Positions 25,653 to 34,263 of a stretch of 64,000 bases of DNA are shown piece after piece (the first letter of the stretch is position 1; each line of letters starts with the position of its first letter). Position numbers and translations under genes: made by a program. The stretch is from contig CAKSTR010000011.1 of NCBI GenBank assembly GCA_934500835.1, forward strand, positions 94,434 through 158,433. Direction: 5' to 3'. Below the pieces are notes generated by a model. The model did not search any database and was not told the origin of the DNA. It saw only the letters and a program-made list of their open reading frames with translations. Origin of the DNA: an uncultured Paracoccaceae bacterium (GTDB lineage: Bacteria > Pseudomonadota > Alphaproteobacteria > Rhodobacterales > Rhodobacteraceae).

Positions 25653-25694
25653 CATTCCCCGAGAAGGGAATGCGCAATTTTCCCGCCCGGGAAA
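25653..25694 (+). terminator. Two hairpins after bhcD
   Basis: CATTCCC (25653-25659) pairs with GGGAATG (25666-25672), followed by AATTTT; then TTTCCCG (25679-25685) pairs with CGGGAAA (25688-25694). Position directly after the bhcD stop fits termination of the bhc operon. Confidence 0.55.
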
Positions 25695-25742
25695 GCTGTC
25701 GCGTCTTGTCCCCGCTGTGGCCGGCATTGTGACGGGCACAAG

Positions 25743-25754
25743 TTTTGATCAAAA
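25743..25754. promoter_or_regulatory. TTTTGATCAAAA palindrome upstream of the GAPDH gene
   Basis: Perfect 12-base palindrome about 65 bases before the GAPDH start. A near-identical palindrome (ATTTGATCAAAT) sits at 47972-47983 ahead of the aminotransferase-GlnA pair. Candidate operator for an unidentified regulator. Confidence 0.45.
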
Positions 25755-25819
25755 GCCTGTTGCCGTGACGCGCGACTGGTGGTGAGACTTGCGCGCAAGG
25801 GCGAAAGGGGGCTGCGGCG

Positions 25820-26794
25820 ATGCGGGTCTTCATCAACGGGTTCGGGCGGATCGGGCGGTCGGTGCTGCGGGCATGGGCCCAGGATCGCAGGCGCTGGCCG
25901 GGGTTGGAGATCGTCGGCATCAACGACATCGCGGCGCCCGAGATGTGCGCCTATCTCTTCGAGTTCGATTCCGTCTTCGGCCCCTGGCACGGCACGGTGG
26001 CGCTGGAGGGCGGTGCGCTGGTGGTGGACGGCGGCGCCATACCGCTGCACCGCACGGCGGATGTTTCGGGGTTTGATCTGGGCGGCGTCGATCTGGTGAT
26101 GGAATGCACCGGGCGCGCCGATGCGCGCGAGGTGGCCGAACGCGGCCTGCGGGCGGGCGCTGCGCGGGTCCTGGTCTCGGGCCCGTCGGCGGCGGCGGAC
26201 CTGACCGTGGTGCTGGGGGCGAACGACGACCTGCTGGCGGATCAGCGCATCGTCTCGAATGCGTCCTGCACCACCAATGCGCTGGCGCCGCTGGCGCGGC
26301 TGATCCACGACCGCTGGGGCATTGTCACCGGGTCGATGACGACGGTGCATTGCTATACCGGCAGCCAGCCCACGGTGGATGCCCCCGCGGCGGACTACGC
26401 GCGCAGCCGCGCCGCGGCGCTGTCGATGGTGCCGACCACGACCAGTGCCGCGCGGCTTCTGGACGGCGTGCTGCCGCAGATCGCCGGACGGATCGTGGCG
26501 CAGGCGGTGCGGGTGCCGGTGGCTTCGGTCTCCTGCGTGGATTTCCACCTGATGCTGCAGCGCCCCGTGACGGCCGCCGAGGTCAACGCGGCCTTCCATG
26601 CCGCGGGCGGGGTGATCGGCGCCACCGACCGGGCGCTGGTCTCGACCGATCTGCGGGCGCGGCCGGAGTCGGTGGTGATGGCCACGCCCGAGACCAAGGT
26701 GACGGCGCAGGGCATGCTGCGGGTCTTCGGCTGGTATGACAACGAATGGGGCTTTTCCAACCGGATGCTGGACATGGCCCTGCGCATGGCCTGA
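25820..26794 (+). CDS. Glyceraldehyde-3-phosphate dehydrogenase family protein
   Basis: 324 residues. NAD-binding loop INGFGRIGR (5-13), catalytic Cys150 in SNASCTTNALAP, His177 in TTVHCYTG, and the C-terminal WYDNEWGFSNRM signature are all present. It oxidises an aldose phosphate, most likely glyceraldehyde 3-phosphate; erythrose-4-phosphate dehydrogenase is an alternative because the segment after His177 (CYTGSQPTVDAPAADYARSRAA) departs from the standard GAPDH sequence. It is separated from bhcD by hairpins and a palindrome, so probably has its own promoter. Confidence 0.85.
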   Translation: MRVFINGFGRIGRSVLRAWAQDRRRWPGLEIVGINDIAAPEMCAYLFEFDSVFGPWHGTVALEGGALVVDGGAIPLHRTADVSGFDLGGVDLVMECTGRADAREVAERGLRAGAARVLVSGPSAAADLTVVLGANDDLLADQRIVSNASCTTNALAPLARLIHDRWGIVTGSMTTVHCYTGSQPTVDAPAADYARSRAAALSMVPTTTSAARLLDGVLPQIAGRIVAQAVRVPVASVSCVDFHLMLQRPVTAAEVNAAFHAAGGVIGATDRALVSTDLRARPESVVMATPETKVTAQGMLRVFGWYDNEWGFSNRMLDMALRMA

Positions 26795-26885
26795 GGCCAC
26801 GGTTGCCAGAGGGGCGGCTTACGCCGCAAGCCGGTTTTCTCGCCTCTGGCGCAAGCGCCAACCGGCTCGGGTCCGCCGTCGGCGA

Positions 26886-26960
26886 GGATATTTCCGCCAA
26901 AGTGAAATAGCTTTTCATCTTGGCGGAAATATCCTGGGGGTGCGGGGGTGAAACCCCCGC
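26886..26960. repeat. Intergenic inverted-repeat element (GGATATTT family)
   Basis: GGATATTTCCGCCAA (26886-26900) pairs perfectly with TTGGCGGAAATATCC (26920-26934), with an inner TGAAA/TTTCA pair. A second hairpin GCGGGGG-TGAAA-CCCCCGC follows at 26942-26960. It lies between the convergent GAPDH and channel genes and probably acts as a bidirectional terminator. Confidence 0.85.
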
Positions 26961-26967
26961 CGCGGCG

Positions 26968-27735
26968 TCAGTCCAGCCCGTCGTCGGGGATGTTCAGCAA
27001 GGTGCCGCAGGCCTTGCAATGCACGGCGTCATGGTCGTGCCGGCGCAGGCCGCAGGTCGGGCAGGGAAAATGCGCCTTCGATGGCCGCAGCGCCACCTGC
27101 ACCAGCCGCAGGAAGAGGCTGATGCCGACGATCATGATCAGGACCGACAGAAGCTTGCCCGAACTGCCGACAAGGGTGACATCACCGAAGCCGGTGGTCG
27201 ACAGCGTGGTGACGGTGAAATACAGCGCGTCGGTATAGTCGGCGATGGCGGGATTGCGGCCGGACTGGGTCTGGTAGACCAGCGCGGTCATCGCGAAGAG
27301 GAAGATCAGAAGGTTCGCCCCGGCCTGCAGCGTCGCCTGATGGCGGCGGAAGCCGGGGATGTCGTCGCCCAGCTGGCCCAGCGTCTGTGGCGAGTGCAGG
27401 ACGCGGTAGAGCCGCAGCACGCGCAGGAAGGCCAGCCCCTCGCCCCAGATCGGCAGGAGGAGCGAGACGATCACCAGAAGGTCCGCGATGCCCCACAGGC
27501 TGAAGAGTTCGCGCAGCGGGCGGCGGGCGATCAGCAGCCGGGCCAGAAGGTCGGCCAGAAACGCCGACCCGATCGCGATGTCGATGGCGGTGTTGACCGG
27601 ACCGCGCGGCAGGAAAGAGCTGGCGACAAGGTAGCAGAACGTTGCCAGATCGAAGGCCAGAAGCCCGTAGCGGAACCGGTCGCCCGCCGCGCCGGCGCCC
27701 TCGTACAGCGCACTGAGGCGGGCGCGCGGGCTCAT
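26968..27735 (-). CDS. Voltage-gated-type potassium channel with C-terminal zinc ribbon
   Basis: 255 residues with five or six membrane segments. The S4-like helix FLRVLRLYRVLHS has arginines 105, 108 and 111; the selectivity filter is TTLSTTGFGD (Thr181-Asp185); a last pore helix follows. The cytoplasmic tail ends in a zinc ribbon, Cys225-x2-Cys228 and Cys240-x2-Cys243. It would conduct K+ across the inner membrane. Its ATG overlaps the stop of the aldehyde dehydrogenase gene (ATGA), so the two are translationally coupled. The zinc ribbon may sense redox state or zinc; that is inference. Confidence 0.8.
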   Translation of the reverse strand: MSPRARLSALYEGAGAAGDRFRYGLLAFDLATFCYLVASSFLPRGPVNTAIDIAIGSAFLADLLARLLIARRPLRELFSLWGIADLLVIVSLLLPIWGEGLAFLRVLRLYRVLHSPQTLGQLGDDIPGFRRHQATLQAGANLLIFLFAMTALVYQTQSGRNPAIADYTDALYFTVTTLSTTGFGDVTLVGSSGKLLSVLIMIVGISLFLRLVQVALRPSKAHFPCPTCGLRRHDHDAVHCKACGTLLNIPDDGLD

Positions 27736-30062
27736 TCGCCGTAGGGGACCCAGACGGTTTTCACCTCGGTGGCGCGGGCAAGGAACTCCCGGCCTTCGCC
27801 GTCAGCCAGCCAGTCGCGGGCCAAGGCGTTGGTCCAGCAACGCTTCAGGTTGCCGGTGCTTTCCTTCTCGACCAGCGCCGGGGGGGTGCTGTCGAAGGCC
27901 CAGATCGCGTCCACGTCCATATGGCCGGCGAGGGGTCTGGCGATGTCGCCATGGGCGCCGGTCAGGATACTGACCACCCCTGCCGGCAGGTCCGAGGTCT
28001 CGAGCACCTGATAGAAGTCGGTGGCGGCCAGCGGGAACGGGTCGGAGGCCGCAAGGATCACCGTATTGCCCATGGCGATGGCCGGGGCCATCAGCGAGAC
28101 AAGGCCCAGAAGCGGGGCCTCATCGGGGCAGAGCGCGGCAATGACGCCGACCGGCTCGTGCAGTGCCAGCGCAAGGCCGCGCATTGGCACCGGCTTGGCC
28201 GCGCCTTCGTATTTGTCGGCCCAGGCGGCATAGGTGAAGAGACGCTGGACCGCGGCTTCGACCTCGGCCCGGCCGTCCTTGCCGGTCATGTCGCGCAGCC
28301 GGGCGGCGAATTCCGGGGCGCGGGCCGAGAGGTTCTCGGCGATGTAGTACAGGATCTGGGCGCGATTGTGGGCGGTGGTGCGGCCCCAGCCCCTTGCGGC
28401 ATGGGCGGCCTCGACGGCGTTGCGCACGTCCTTGCGGTTGGCAAGGCCGGCATGGCCCAGAAGCCGGCCCTTCGGGGACCAGACCGCGCGGGAGTGGCCG
28501 CCGTCCGGGCGGGCCTGCCTGCCGCCGATGAAGAGTTTGGCCGTGCGGTCGATGCCGTCGACCTGCGGGTCGCGGGGTTCGGGCATGGCGGCCAGGGCTT
28601 TCACCGGCTTGCCCTTGCCGACGGGGCGCAGATAGGCGGCAAGGCCTTCCCATCCGCCCTCGCGTCCGAATCCGCTTTCACGCACCCCTCCGAACGGGGC
28701 CGCGGCGTCGAACATGTTGGTGCCGTTGACCCAGACCACCCCGGCCTTGATCTTCGGCGCCACATCGAGGGCAAGGTTGAGGTTCTCGCTCCAGATGCTG
28801 GCGGCAAGGCCGTAGCGGGTGTTGTTGGCCAGATCCACCGCCTCGGCGGGGGTGCGGAAGGTCATGGAGACGAGGACGGGGCCGAAGATTTCCTCTTGCA
28901 TCAGGGGCGAGGCGGTCGAAAGCCCGGTGATCAGGGTCGGCGGGTAGAAGCAGCCTTGCGGCACCGGGGTGGCGGCGCGGTAGATCTGGCCGTCAGACCC
29001 ATCGACCAGCCGGGTGATGGTCTGCAGCTGCACCGGATCGACGATGGCGCCGACGTCGATGGCCTTGTCCAGGGGATCGCCGACGCGCAGACCGTCCATC
29101 CGGCGTTTCAGTTTGGCGTGGAAGCGGTCGGCGATGCCTTCCTGCACCAGCAGGCGCGACCCGGCGCAGCAGACCTGCCCCTGATTGAACCAGATCGCAT
29201 CGACCAGCCCTTCGACGGCCGAGTCGATATCGGCATCCTCGAAGACGACATAGGGCGACTTGCCGCCCAGCTCCAGGGTCAGCGCCTTGCCCTGGCCGGC
29301 GGTGGCCTCGCGGATGCGCTTGCCGACCGAGGTCGAGCCGGTGAAAGCGACTTTCGCCACGCCTGGATGGGCGACGAGGGCGGCGCCGGTGTCGCCATCG
29401 CCCGTCACGATGTTGAGAACCCCCTTGGGCAGCCCGGCCTCGCGGCTGATCTCGGCGAAGAGAAGGGCGGTGAGGGGGGTGTATTCGGCGGGTTTCAGGA
29501 CCACGGTATTGCCCGCGGCAAGGGCGGGGGCGACCTTCCAGGCCAGCATCAGCAGCGGGAAGTTCCACGGGATGACCTGGCCGCAGACGCCCAAGGGCTG
29601 CATCCCCGGCTTTTCGCTGGCCAGAAGCTGCGCAAGCCCGGCGTGGTAGTAGAAATGCCGGGCGACCAGCGGAATGTCGATGTCGCGGCTTTCGCGGATG
29701 GGCTTGCCGTTGTCCATCGTCTCCAGCACGGCCAGCAGGCGGGAGTGCTTCTGCACCAGCCGCGCAAGGGCATAGAGCAGCTTTGCCCGCTCATGCCCCG
29801 GCATGCGCGACCATTTCGGAAAGGCGCGGGCGGCGGCGGCGACGGCCTTGTCCGCCGTGGCGGCGGAGCCTTGGCTGACCTTGGCGAGCACCGCTCCGCT
29901 GGCGGGGTTGCGCGTCTCGAAAACCGCCTCCGGCGGGGTGAAGCCGCCGTCGATGAAATGACCGAAGCCGGCCTTGTGCCTGGCCAGCCAATCCAGCGCC
30001 TCGGCATTGGCCTCGGGGGCGGGGCCGTAGGACATGGCGTCGAAGATTTCCTTGATGGTCAT
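27732..30062 (-). CDS. ALDH16-type tandem aldehyde dehydrogenase
   Basis: 776 residues, much longer than the usual 480-500, because two aldehyde dehydrogenase units are joined. Domain 1 (about 35-500) is complete: IPWNFP (164-169), catalytic Glu265 in LELGGKSP, and the nucleophile Cys298 (or 299) in NQGQVCCAG. Domain 2 (about 515-770) keeps the Rossmann part (LALHEPVGVIAALCPDEAPLLGL) but lacks a catalytic cysteine loop. This matches the bacterial ALDH16 family. It lies downstream of deoC and could oxidise the acetaldehyde that DeoC releases. Confidence 0.85.
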   Translation of the reverse strand: MTIKEIFDAMSYGPAPEANAEALDWLARHKAGFGHFIDGGFTPPEAVFETRNPASGAVLAKVSQGSAATADKAVAAAARAFPKWSRMPGHERAKLLYALARLVQKHSRLLAVLETMDNGKPIRESRDIDIPLVARHFYYHAGLAQLLASEKPGMQPLGVCGQVIPWNFPLLMLAWKVAPALAAGNTVVLKPAEYTPLTALLFAEISREAGLPKGVLNIVTGDGDTGAALVAHPGVAKVAFTGSTSVGKRIREATAGQGKALTLELGGKSPYVVFEDADIDSAVEGLVDAIWFNQGQVCCAGSRLLVQEGIADRFHAKLKRRMDGLRVGDPLDKAIDVGAIVDPVQLQTITRLVDGSDGQIYRAATPVPQGCFYPPTLITGLSTASPLMQEEIFGPVLVSMTFRTPAEAVDLANNTRYGLAASIWSENLNLALDVAPKIKAGVVWVNGTNMFDAAAPFGGVRESGFGREGGWEGLAAYLRPVGKGKPVKALAAMPEPRDPQVDGIDRTAKLFIGGRQARPDGGHSRAVWSPKGRLLGHAGLANRKDVRNAVEAAHAARGWGRTTAHNRAQILYYIAENLSARAPEFAARLRDMTGKDGRAEVEAAVQRLFTYAAWADKYEGAAKPVPMRGLALALHEPVGVIAALCPDEAPLLGLVSLMAPAIAMGNTVILAASDPFPLAATDFYQVLETSDLPAGVVSILTGAHGDIARPLAGHMDVDAIWAFDSTPPALVEKESTGNLKRCWTNALARDWLADGEGREFLARATEVKTVWVPYGE

Positions 30063-30125
30063 GTCGTCAACTCCCTGCGCCCCTGATCGGGCGGGATTTC
30101 CCGGGGCTGGCCTGCGCCTCCGGCG

Positions 30126-30176
30126 GGGATATTTTCACCAGAATGAAGGCGGCTTTCATCTTGGCAGAAATATCCC
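30126..30176. repeat. Intergenic inverted-repeat element between deoC and ALDH16
   Basis: GGGATATTT (30126-30134) pairs with AAATATCCC (30168-30176); ATGAA (30143-30147) pairs with TTCAT (30155-30159). It sits in the 175-base gap between deoC and the dehydrogenase gene, both on the minus strand, and may attenuate transcription between them. Confidence 0.75.
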
Positions 30177-30237
30177 GGGGTGAGCCCGGAACGGGCGAGG
30201 GGCAGCGCCCCTGCCGCGGGCGGGGCGGTGCGCATGG

Positions 30238-31242
30238 TCAGCCCATCGCATGGCGGTGGCCGGCCGAGTAATGGCCGGTGAGGTGGTGTTCCAACTGCCT
30301 CTCGATGTCGCCCAGAAGCGAGGAGGCGCCGAAGCGGAAGAGGTCGGGCTGCAGCCAGTCGTGGCCCAACTCGTCCTTCATCAGGGCAAGGTAGAGCAGC
30401 GCGTCCCTGGCTTTCGAGATGCCGCCCGCCGGCTTGTAGCCGACCTTGAAGCCGGTGCGGTCTTCATAGTCGCGGATGGCGCGGATCATGGTCAGGCTGA
30501 CGGGGAGCGTGGCGTTGACCGCCTCTTTCCCGGTCGAGGTCTTGATGAAATCGGCCCCGCCCATCATGCAGACAAGGCTGGCGCGGGCGACATTGCGCAG
30601 GGTCTGCAATTCGCCGGTGGCGAGGATGGCCTTCACATGCGCCTCGCCGCAGGCGGCGCGCATCTCGCGCATCTCGTCGTAAAGCGCCTGCCAGTTGCCG
30701 GTCAGCACATGGCGGCGCGAGATGACGATGTCGATCTCTTTCGCGCCGGCGCGGACGGATTCACCGATCTCGGCGATGCGCAGGGGAAAGGGGGACAGGC
30801 CGGCCGGGAAGCCGGTGGAGACGGCGGCGACCGGGATCGCCGTGCCTTCCAGCGCGCGGACCGCCGTTTCGACCATCTCGTGATAGACGCAGACGGCGCC
30901 CACGGTCAGGCCGGGCATTCCCAGAGCGTCCAGCATGTCGGCGCGCACCGGGGAGCGCGCCTTGGCGCAGAGGCGGCGGACGCGTTCGGGCGTGTCGTCG
31001 CCCGAAAGGGTGGTGAGGTCGATCAGGCTGATCGCCTTCAGAAGCCAGGCCGCCTGGAACTCCTTCTTGACCGAACGGCGGCCGCCAAGGGTGGCGCAGC
31101 GTCGCTCGATCGCCGAAGTATTGGCCTGCACCGAGGCGACCCAGTCGAGGTCAAGCGCCATGCCGGGGTTGCGGGGGTGGCCCTGATGCGCGGCAAGCTG
31201 GGGCAGGCCGGCGGCGGTTTCGGTCGGTGTCAGGGTCTGCAA
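30238..31242 (-). CDS. deoC: Deoxyribose-phosphate aldolase
   Basis: 334 residues. I place the start at TTG 31242, which is preceded on the minus strand by GGAGG seven bases upstream; the open frame runs further back to 31767 only because it shadows the antiporter genes. The Schiff-base lysine is Lys204 in VKAILATGEL and the proton-relay lysine lies in GFKVGYKPAGGIS; Asp171 (EIDIVIS) completes the site. It splits 2-deoxyribose 5-phosphate to glyceraldehyde 3-phosphate and acetaldehyde. The ALDH16 gene downstream fits acetaldehyde removal. Confidence 0.9.
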   Translation of the reverse strand: MQTLTPTETAAGLPQLAAHQGHPRNPGMALDLDWVASVQANTSAIERRCATLGGRRSVKKEFQAAWLLKAISLIDLTTLSGDDTPERVRRLCAKARSPVRADMLDALGMPGLTVGAVCVYHEMVETAVRALEGTAIPVAAVSTGFPAGLSPFPLRIAEIGESVRAGAKEIDIVISRRHVLTGNWQALYDEMREMRAACGEAHVKAILATGELQTLRNVARASLVCMMGGADFIKTSTGKEAVNATLPVSLTMIRAIRDYEDRTGFKVGYKPAGGISKARDALLYLALMKDELGHDWLQPDLFRFGASSLLGDIERQLEHHLTGHYSAGHRHAMG

Positions 31243-31326
31243 GTCGCGGCCTCCGCTGGCCCGGTCGGGCCGTTTCAGGATGCCATGCGGCGGGGCGGGG
31301 GCGCAAGGGTCTCGGGCCGCGGGGGT

Positions 31327-31340
31327 TGACCATATGGTCA
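31327..31340. promoter_or_regulatory. TGACCATATGGTCA palindrome upstream of deoC
   Basis: Perfect 14-base palindrome 85 bases before the deoC start. Its last three bases are the mnhG stop codon. The symmetry resembles operators of GntR-type regulators; no regulator gene is adjacent. Confidence 0.5.
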
Positions 31341-31715
31341 GGATTTGGCCGCGTCCCGGGCGGGGTCTTCGGTATGGGTGGCCCAGCCGGATTCGGACCC
31401 GGTGGGCGGAAGATCCTCTGGCCGCAGGGTGCCGAAGAGATGGGCCTTGGCGAGGAACAGGGCCGAGAGGGGCGCTGTCACGAAGAAGAACAGGGCCACC
31501 AGGATCTCGCGCAGGGCGAGGCGGTCCTCGGTCAGCCAGATCTGGCAGGCAAGCGCGATGAGGGCGGTGCCGGCGCCGATCGTGGTGGCCTTGGCGGGCG
31601 CATGCAGGCGCTGCATCGGTTCGGCCAGGCGCAAGAGGCCGAAGGAGCCGATGACGGCGAACAGGCCCCCGGTGATCAGCAGGGCGGCGGTGACGATCTC
31701 GGCCAGAAGGGTCAT
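31338..31715 (-). CDS. mnhG: Cation/proton antiporter subunit MnhG/PhaG
   Basis: 125 residues with three membrane helices and the family motif GLLRLAEPMQRLHAPAKATTIG (residues 26-47). Last gene of the minus-strand antiporter operon; its ATG overlaps the mnhF stop (ATGA at 31712-31715). The MnhG subunit is needed for the assembled Mrp complex. The C-terminal tail is polar and cytoplasmic. The stop codon is shared with the deoC-proximal palindrome. Confidence 0.9.
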   Translation of the reverse strand: MTLLAEIVTAALLITGGLFAVIGSFGLLRLAEPMQRLHAPAKATTIGAGTALIALACQIWLTEDRLALREILVALFFFVTAPLSALFLAKAHLFGTLRPEDLPPTGSESGWATHTEDPARDAAKS

Positions 31716-31984
31716 TCGATGATGCTCCCGCGCAGAAGGTACTTGCAGAAGGCCAGGGTGGAGACAAAGCCGGTCATGGCGATCAGGACGGCGGCCTCGA
31801 AGCTGAGGATGGCATCGGAGCGGGCGGCGTAGAGGATGATCAGCGCGGCGGTGTTCACCGCCATGGTGTCGACGGCCAGCACGCGGTCGATGAAGGTGGG
31901 CGCGGTGACGATGCGCCAGAGGTTCAGCAGAAGGGCCAGCGCGAAACAGGCGGTGGCGAAAGTCAGGGCGGCGTCGAGGATCAT
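31712..31984 (-). CDS. mnhF: Cation/proton antiporter subunit MnhF/PhaF
   Basis: 90 residues, three membrane helices. The signature IVTAPTFIDRVLAVDTMAVN (residues 25-44) is the MnhF conserved region with the Pro-Thr and Asp residues. The start at 31984 overlaps the mnhE stop (ATGA), so the longer frame to 32332, which lies within mnhE, is rejected. Part of the membrane core of the Mrp antiporter. Confidence 0.9.
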   Translation of the reverse strand: MILDAALTFATACFALALLLNLWRIVTAPTFIDRVLAVDTMAVNTAALIILYAARSDAILSFEAAVLIAMTGFVSTLAFCKYLLRGSIIE

Positions 31985-32466
31985 GTGAAAATCCTTTTCA
32001 GGCGGCTTTCGTAGCGCGACAGGATCGAGGCGCGCACCTCGTCCGGGTCCGGGGCATGCAGGGCATGGACCAGCAGAACCCTGCCATCGGCCGAGACATC
32101 GGCGGTCAGCGTCCCCGGCGTCATGGTGATGGTGCCGGCCAGAAGAGCCACAGCCTCGGGCTGGGTCAGGGTCGTGGGCACGGCGATGAAGGCCGACCGG
32201 ATCCGGTCCTTCGGCATGAAGAGGACGATCTTGGCCACCTGAAAGCTGGAGACGATGACATCCCAAAGCACGATGCCGATATAGGGGATCAGGGCAAGCG
32301 GGCGTTTCAGCCGGGGTTTTCCGGGCCACCATGGCGCTGTCAGCAGGGGGATCGCGGTGCCGAAGGTGGCGCCCATGACCAGCGACCCGAAGGTCCAGCT
32401 GTCAGCCAGCACCAGCCAGAAGAGGGTGAGGAAGACGGAAAGCGAGGGATGGGGGAAGGGGCGCAT
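31981..32466 (-). CDS. mnhE: Cation/proton antiporter subunit MnhE/PhaE
   Basis: 161 residues if started at ATG 32466 (MRPFPHPS), four bases after the mnhD stop, with GGAGGGG upstream. Hydrophobic N-terminal half, then a cytoplasmic domain containing ITMTPGTLTADVSADG, the hallmark of MnhE. An ATG at 32499 would give 172 residues by overlapping mnhD. It forms part of the cytoplasmic side of the complex. Confidence 0.9.
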   Translation of the reverse strand: MRPFPHPSLSVFLTLFWLVLADSWTFGSLVMGATFGTAIPLLTAPWWPGKPRLKRPLALIPYIGIVLWDVIVSSFQVAKIVLFMPKDRIRSAFIAVPTTLTQPEAVALLAGTITMTPGTLTADVSADGRVLLVHALHAPDPDEVRASILSRYESRLKRIFT

Positions 32467-32470
32467 CGGC

Positions 32471-33925
32471 TCAGGCCCCTCCGGGCAGGTCATGGGCAAG
32501 GATATAGGGGGCGGGGTTGTGCAGCGAAAGTGCGGTGTCCTGCAGCCAGCCGGTGACGGGGCCTGCGAAAACGGTCAGGGCGACAAGGGCGGCCAGCAGG
32601 GTGGCGGGGCCGAAGGCTTGCGCGGCGGGCAGGGCGGCTGCCTGCCCCTGCGGCTTCCAGAACATCGCCGAGCCGGCGCGGGAGAAACCGAGAAGCGCGA
32701 GGAAAGTGCCGCCCAGCACCACCGTCCAGACCGGCCAGACCGGCAGCGCCATCAGCACCATGATCTTGGCCGGGAAGCCCGACAGCGGCGGCAGCCCGGC
32801 GGTGGCGATGGCGATGGCGAAGAAAAGGGCGGCCAGCCCTGCGGGCAGGCGGCTGCCGGGCGCGCGCGCCTGCACCAGATCGGCGATCAGGAACAGCGCG
32901 GCCCCGGCAAGGGTGGAGTGGATCATGTAATAGAGCGCGGCCGTGGTGCTGAGGGGGGTGAAGCCCGAGAGGGCGGTGAAGACGGTGCCCATCGACATCA
33001 GCGTGGCATAGGCGGCAAGACGGGGCAGCGATGCCGCGCCAAGGATGCCGATGGCGCCAACGGCAAGGGTGATCAGGCCGGCAGGTAGCATCAGCGGGCC
33101 GATGAGGCCCTGGGTCACGGCAAGGTCAGGCGGGAAGACGAGGCTGCCGAAGCGCAGGGCGGCATAGGCGCCGACCTTGGTCATCACGGCGAAAAGGGCG
33201 GTGACGACGCCGGGGGCGGCGGCATAGGTTCCGGGCAGCCAGAATTGCAACGGCACCAGCGCGCCCTTGAGGGCAAAGACCAGCATCAGAAGGATTGCGG
33301 CCACCCGCATCAGGGCCTGGTCCCCGGCGGGAAGGGCGGGAAGCTTTGCGGCAAGGTCGGCCATGTTCAGCGTGCCGGTGACGGCATAGACCGTAGCCAG
33401 CGCAAAGAGGAACAGGGTGGAGCCGATCAGGTTGACGGCGATGTATTGCAGCCCGGCGCGCAGGCGCGGGCCGGTACCGCCATGGACCATCAGCCCATAG
33501 GACGCGATCAGGAGCACCTCGAAGAACACGAAGAGGTTGAAGGCGTCGCCGGTCAGGAACGCTCCGTTCAGGCCCATCAGCTGGAAAAGCCAGAGCGCGT
33601 GGAACCTGGCCCCGCGTTGATCCCAGCCGGTGGCGATGGCCTGGATCAGGGTGATCAGCGCCAGCCCGGCGGTCAGCAGCAGCATCAGGCCGGACAGCCG
33701 GTCGAGGACGAGGGTAATGCCGAATGGCGCGGGCCAGTCGCCCAGCCGGTAGACCTGCGGGCCTGTCACCGTTGCGGCCTGGATCAGCGCGATGGCGATC
33801 ACCAGCAGCGCCGCCGTGCCCGCCACCGAGAGAAGGCGCGCGCCGCGCGGGCAGAGGAACAGCGACAGTGCCGCAAGCATGGCGGGCAGCACGACCGGGG
33901 CGATGATCCAGTGTCCCATCGTCAT
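32471..33925 (-). CDS. mnhD: Cation/proton antiporter subunit MnhD/PhaD
   Basis: 484 residues with about 14 membrane helices. It is a NuoM/NuoN-like proton-conducting subunit; the antiporter core shows LKGALVPLQFWLPGTYAAAP and the trans-membrane lysine and glutamate in the helices near residues 130-240. The start ATG overlaps the mnhC stop. With MnhA it forms the proton and cation half-channels of the exchanger that keeps internal pH and sodium in balance. Confidence 0.9.
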   Translation of the reverse strand: MTMGHWIIAPVVLPAMLAALSLFLCPRGARLLSVAGTAALLVIAIALIQAATVTGPQVYRLGDWPAPFGITLVLDRLSGLMLLLTAGLALITLIQAIATGWDQRGARFHALWLFQLMGLNGAFLTGDAFNLFVFFEVLLIASYGLMVHGGTGPRLRAGLQYIAVNLIGSTLFLFALATVYAVTGTLNMADLAAKLPALPAGDQALMRVAAILLMLVFALKGALVPLQFWLPGTYAAAPGVVTALFAVMTKVGAYAALRFGSLVFPPDLAVTQGLIGPLMLPAGLITLAVGAIGILGAASLPRLAAYATLMSMGTVFTALSGFTPLSTTAALYYMIHSTLAGAALFLIADLVQARAPGSRLPAGLAALFFAIAIATAGLPPLSGFPAKIMVLMALPVWPVWTVVLGGTFLALLGFSRAGSAMFWKPQGQAAALPAAQAFGPATLLAALVALTVFAGPVTGWLQDTALSLHNPAPYILAHDLPGGA

Positions 33926-34263
33926 CCCTGATCCTCGGGGCTGTGCGGAGCCGCATCGGTGCGGTCATGACCCAGCTCCAGCCAGGAGCCGAGCGCCATC
34001 ATCACCATCACCGCCGTCATGCCGAACGAGATGACGATGGCCGTCAGCACCAGCGCCTGTGGCAAGGGGTCTGTCGGCGCGTCGGTGGTGCCGACAATGG
34101 CGGTGGCGGCGGTCTTCAGCCCCCCTGCGGCAAAGAGGAAAAGGTTCACCGCATAGGAGAGGAAGGTCAGCCCGAGGATGACCGGAAAGCTGCGGGCGCG
34201 CAGGGTCAGGTAGATGCCGACGGCGCTCAGCAGGCCGATGGTCAGGGCAACGAGGATTTCCAT
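33922..34263 (-). CDS. mnhC: Cation/proton antiporter subunit MnhC/PhaC
   Basis: 113 residues, NuoK-like, with three membrane helices (start MEILVALTIGLLSAVGIYL). The segment DPLPQALVLTAIVISFGMTAVMV is the characteristic MnhC C-terminal helix. The start directly abuts the mnhA stop with no gap, and the gene overlaps mnhD by four bases. Confidence 0.9.
   Translation of the reverse strand: MEILVALTIGLLSAVGIYLTLRARSFPVILGLTFLSYAVNLFLFAAGGLKTAATAIVGTTDAPTDPLPQALVLTAIVISFGMTAVMVMMALGSWLELGHDRTDAAPHSPEDQG

Noticed and set aside
25743..25754. FNR/FnrL box
   Set aside because: FNR sites need TTGAT and ATCAA half-sites separated by four bases; here TTGATCAA is contiguous.
24656..26800. 714-codon minus-strand frame
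   Set aside because: Antisense to bhcD and the GAPDH gene; His/Arg/Gln-rich with no recognisable domain.
27921..30086. 721-codon plus-strand frame
   Set aside because: Antisense shadow of the ALDH16 gene, whose motifs are intact on the other strand.
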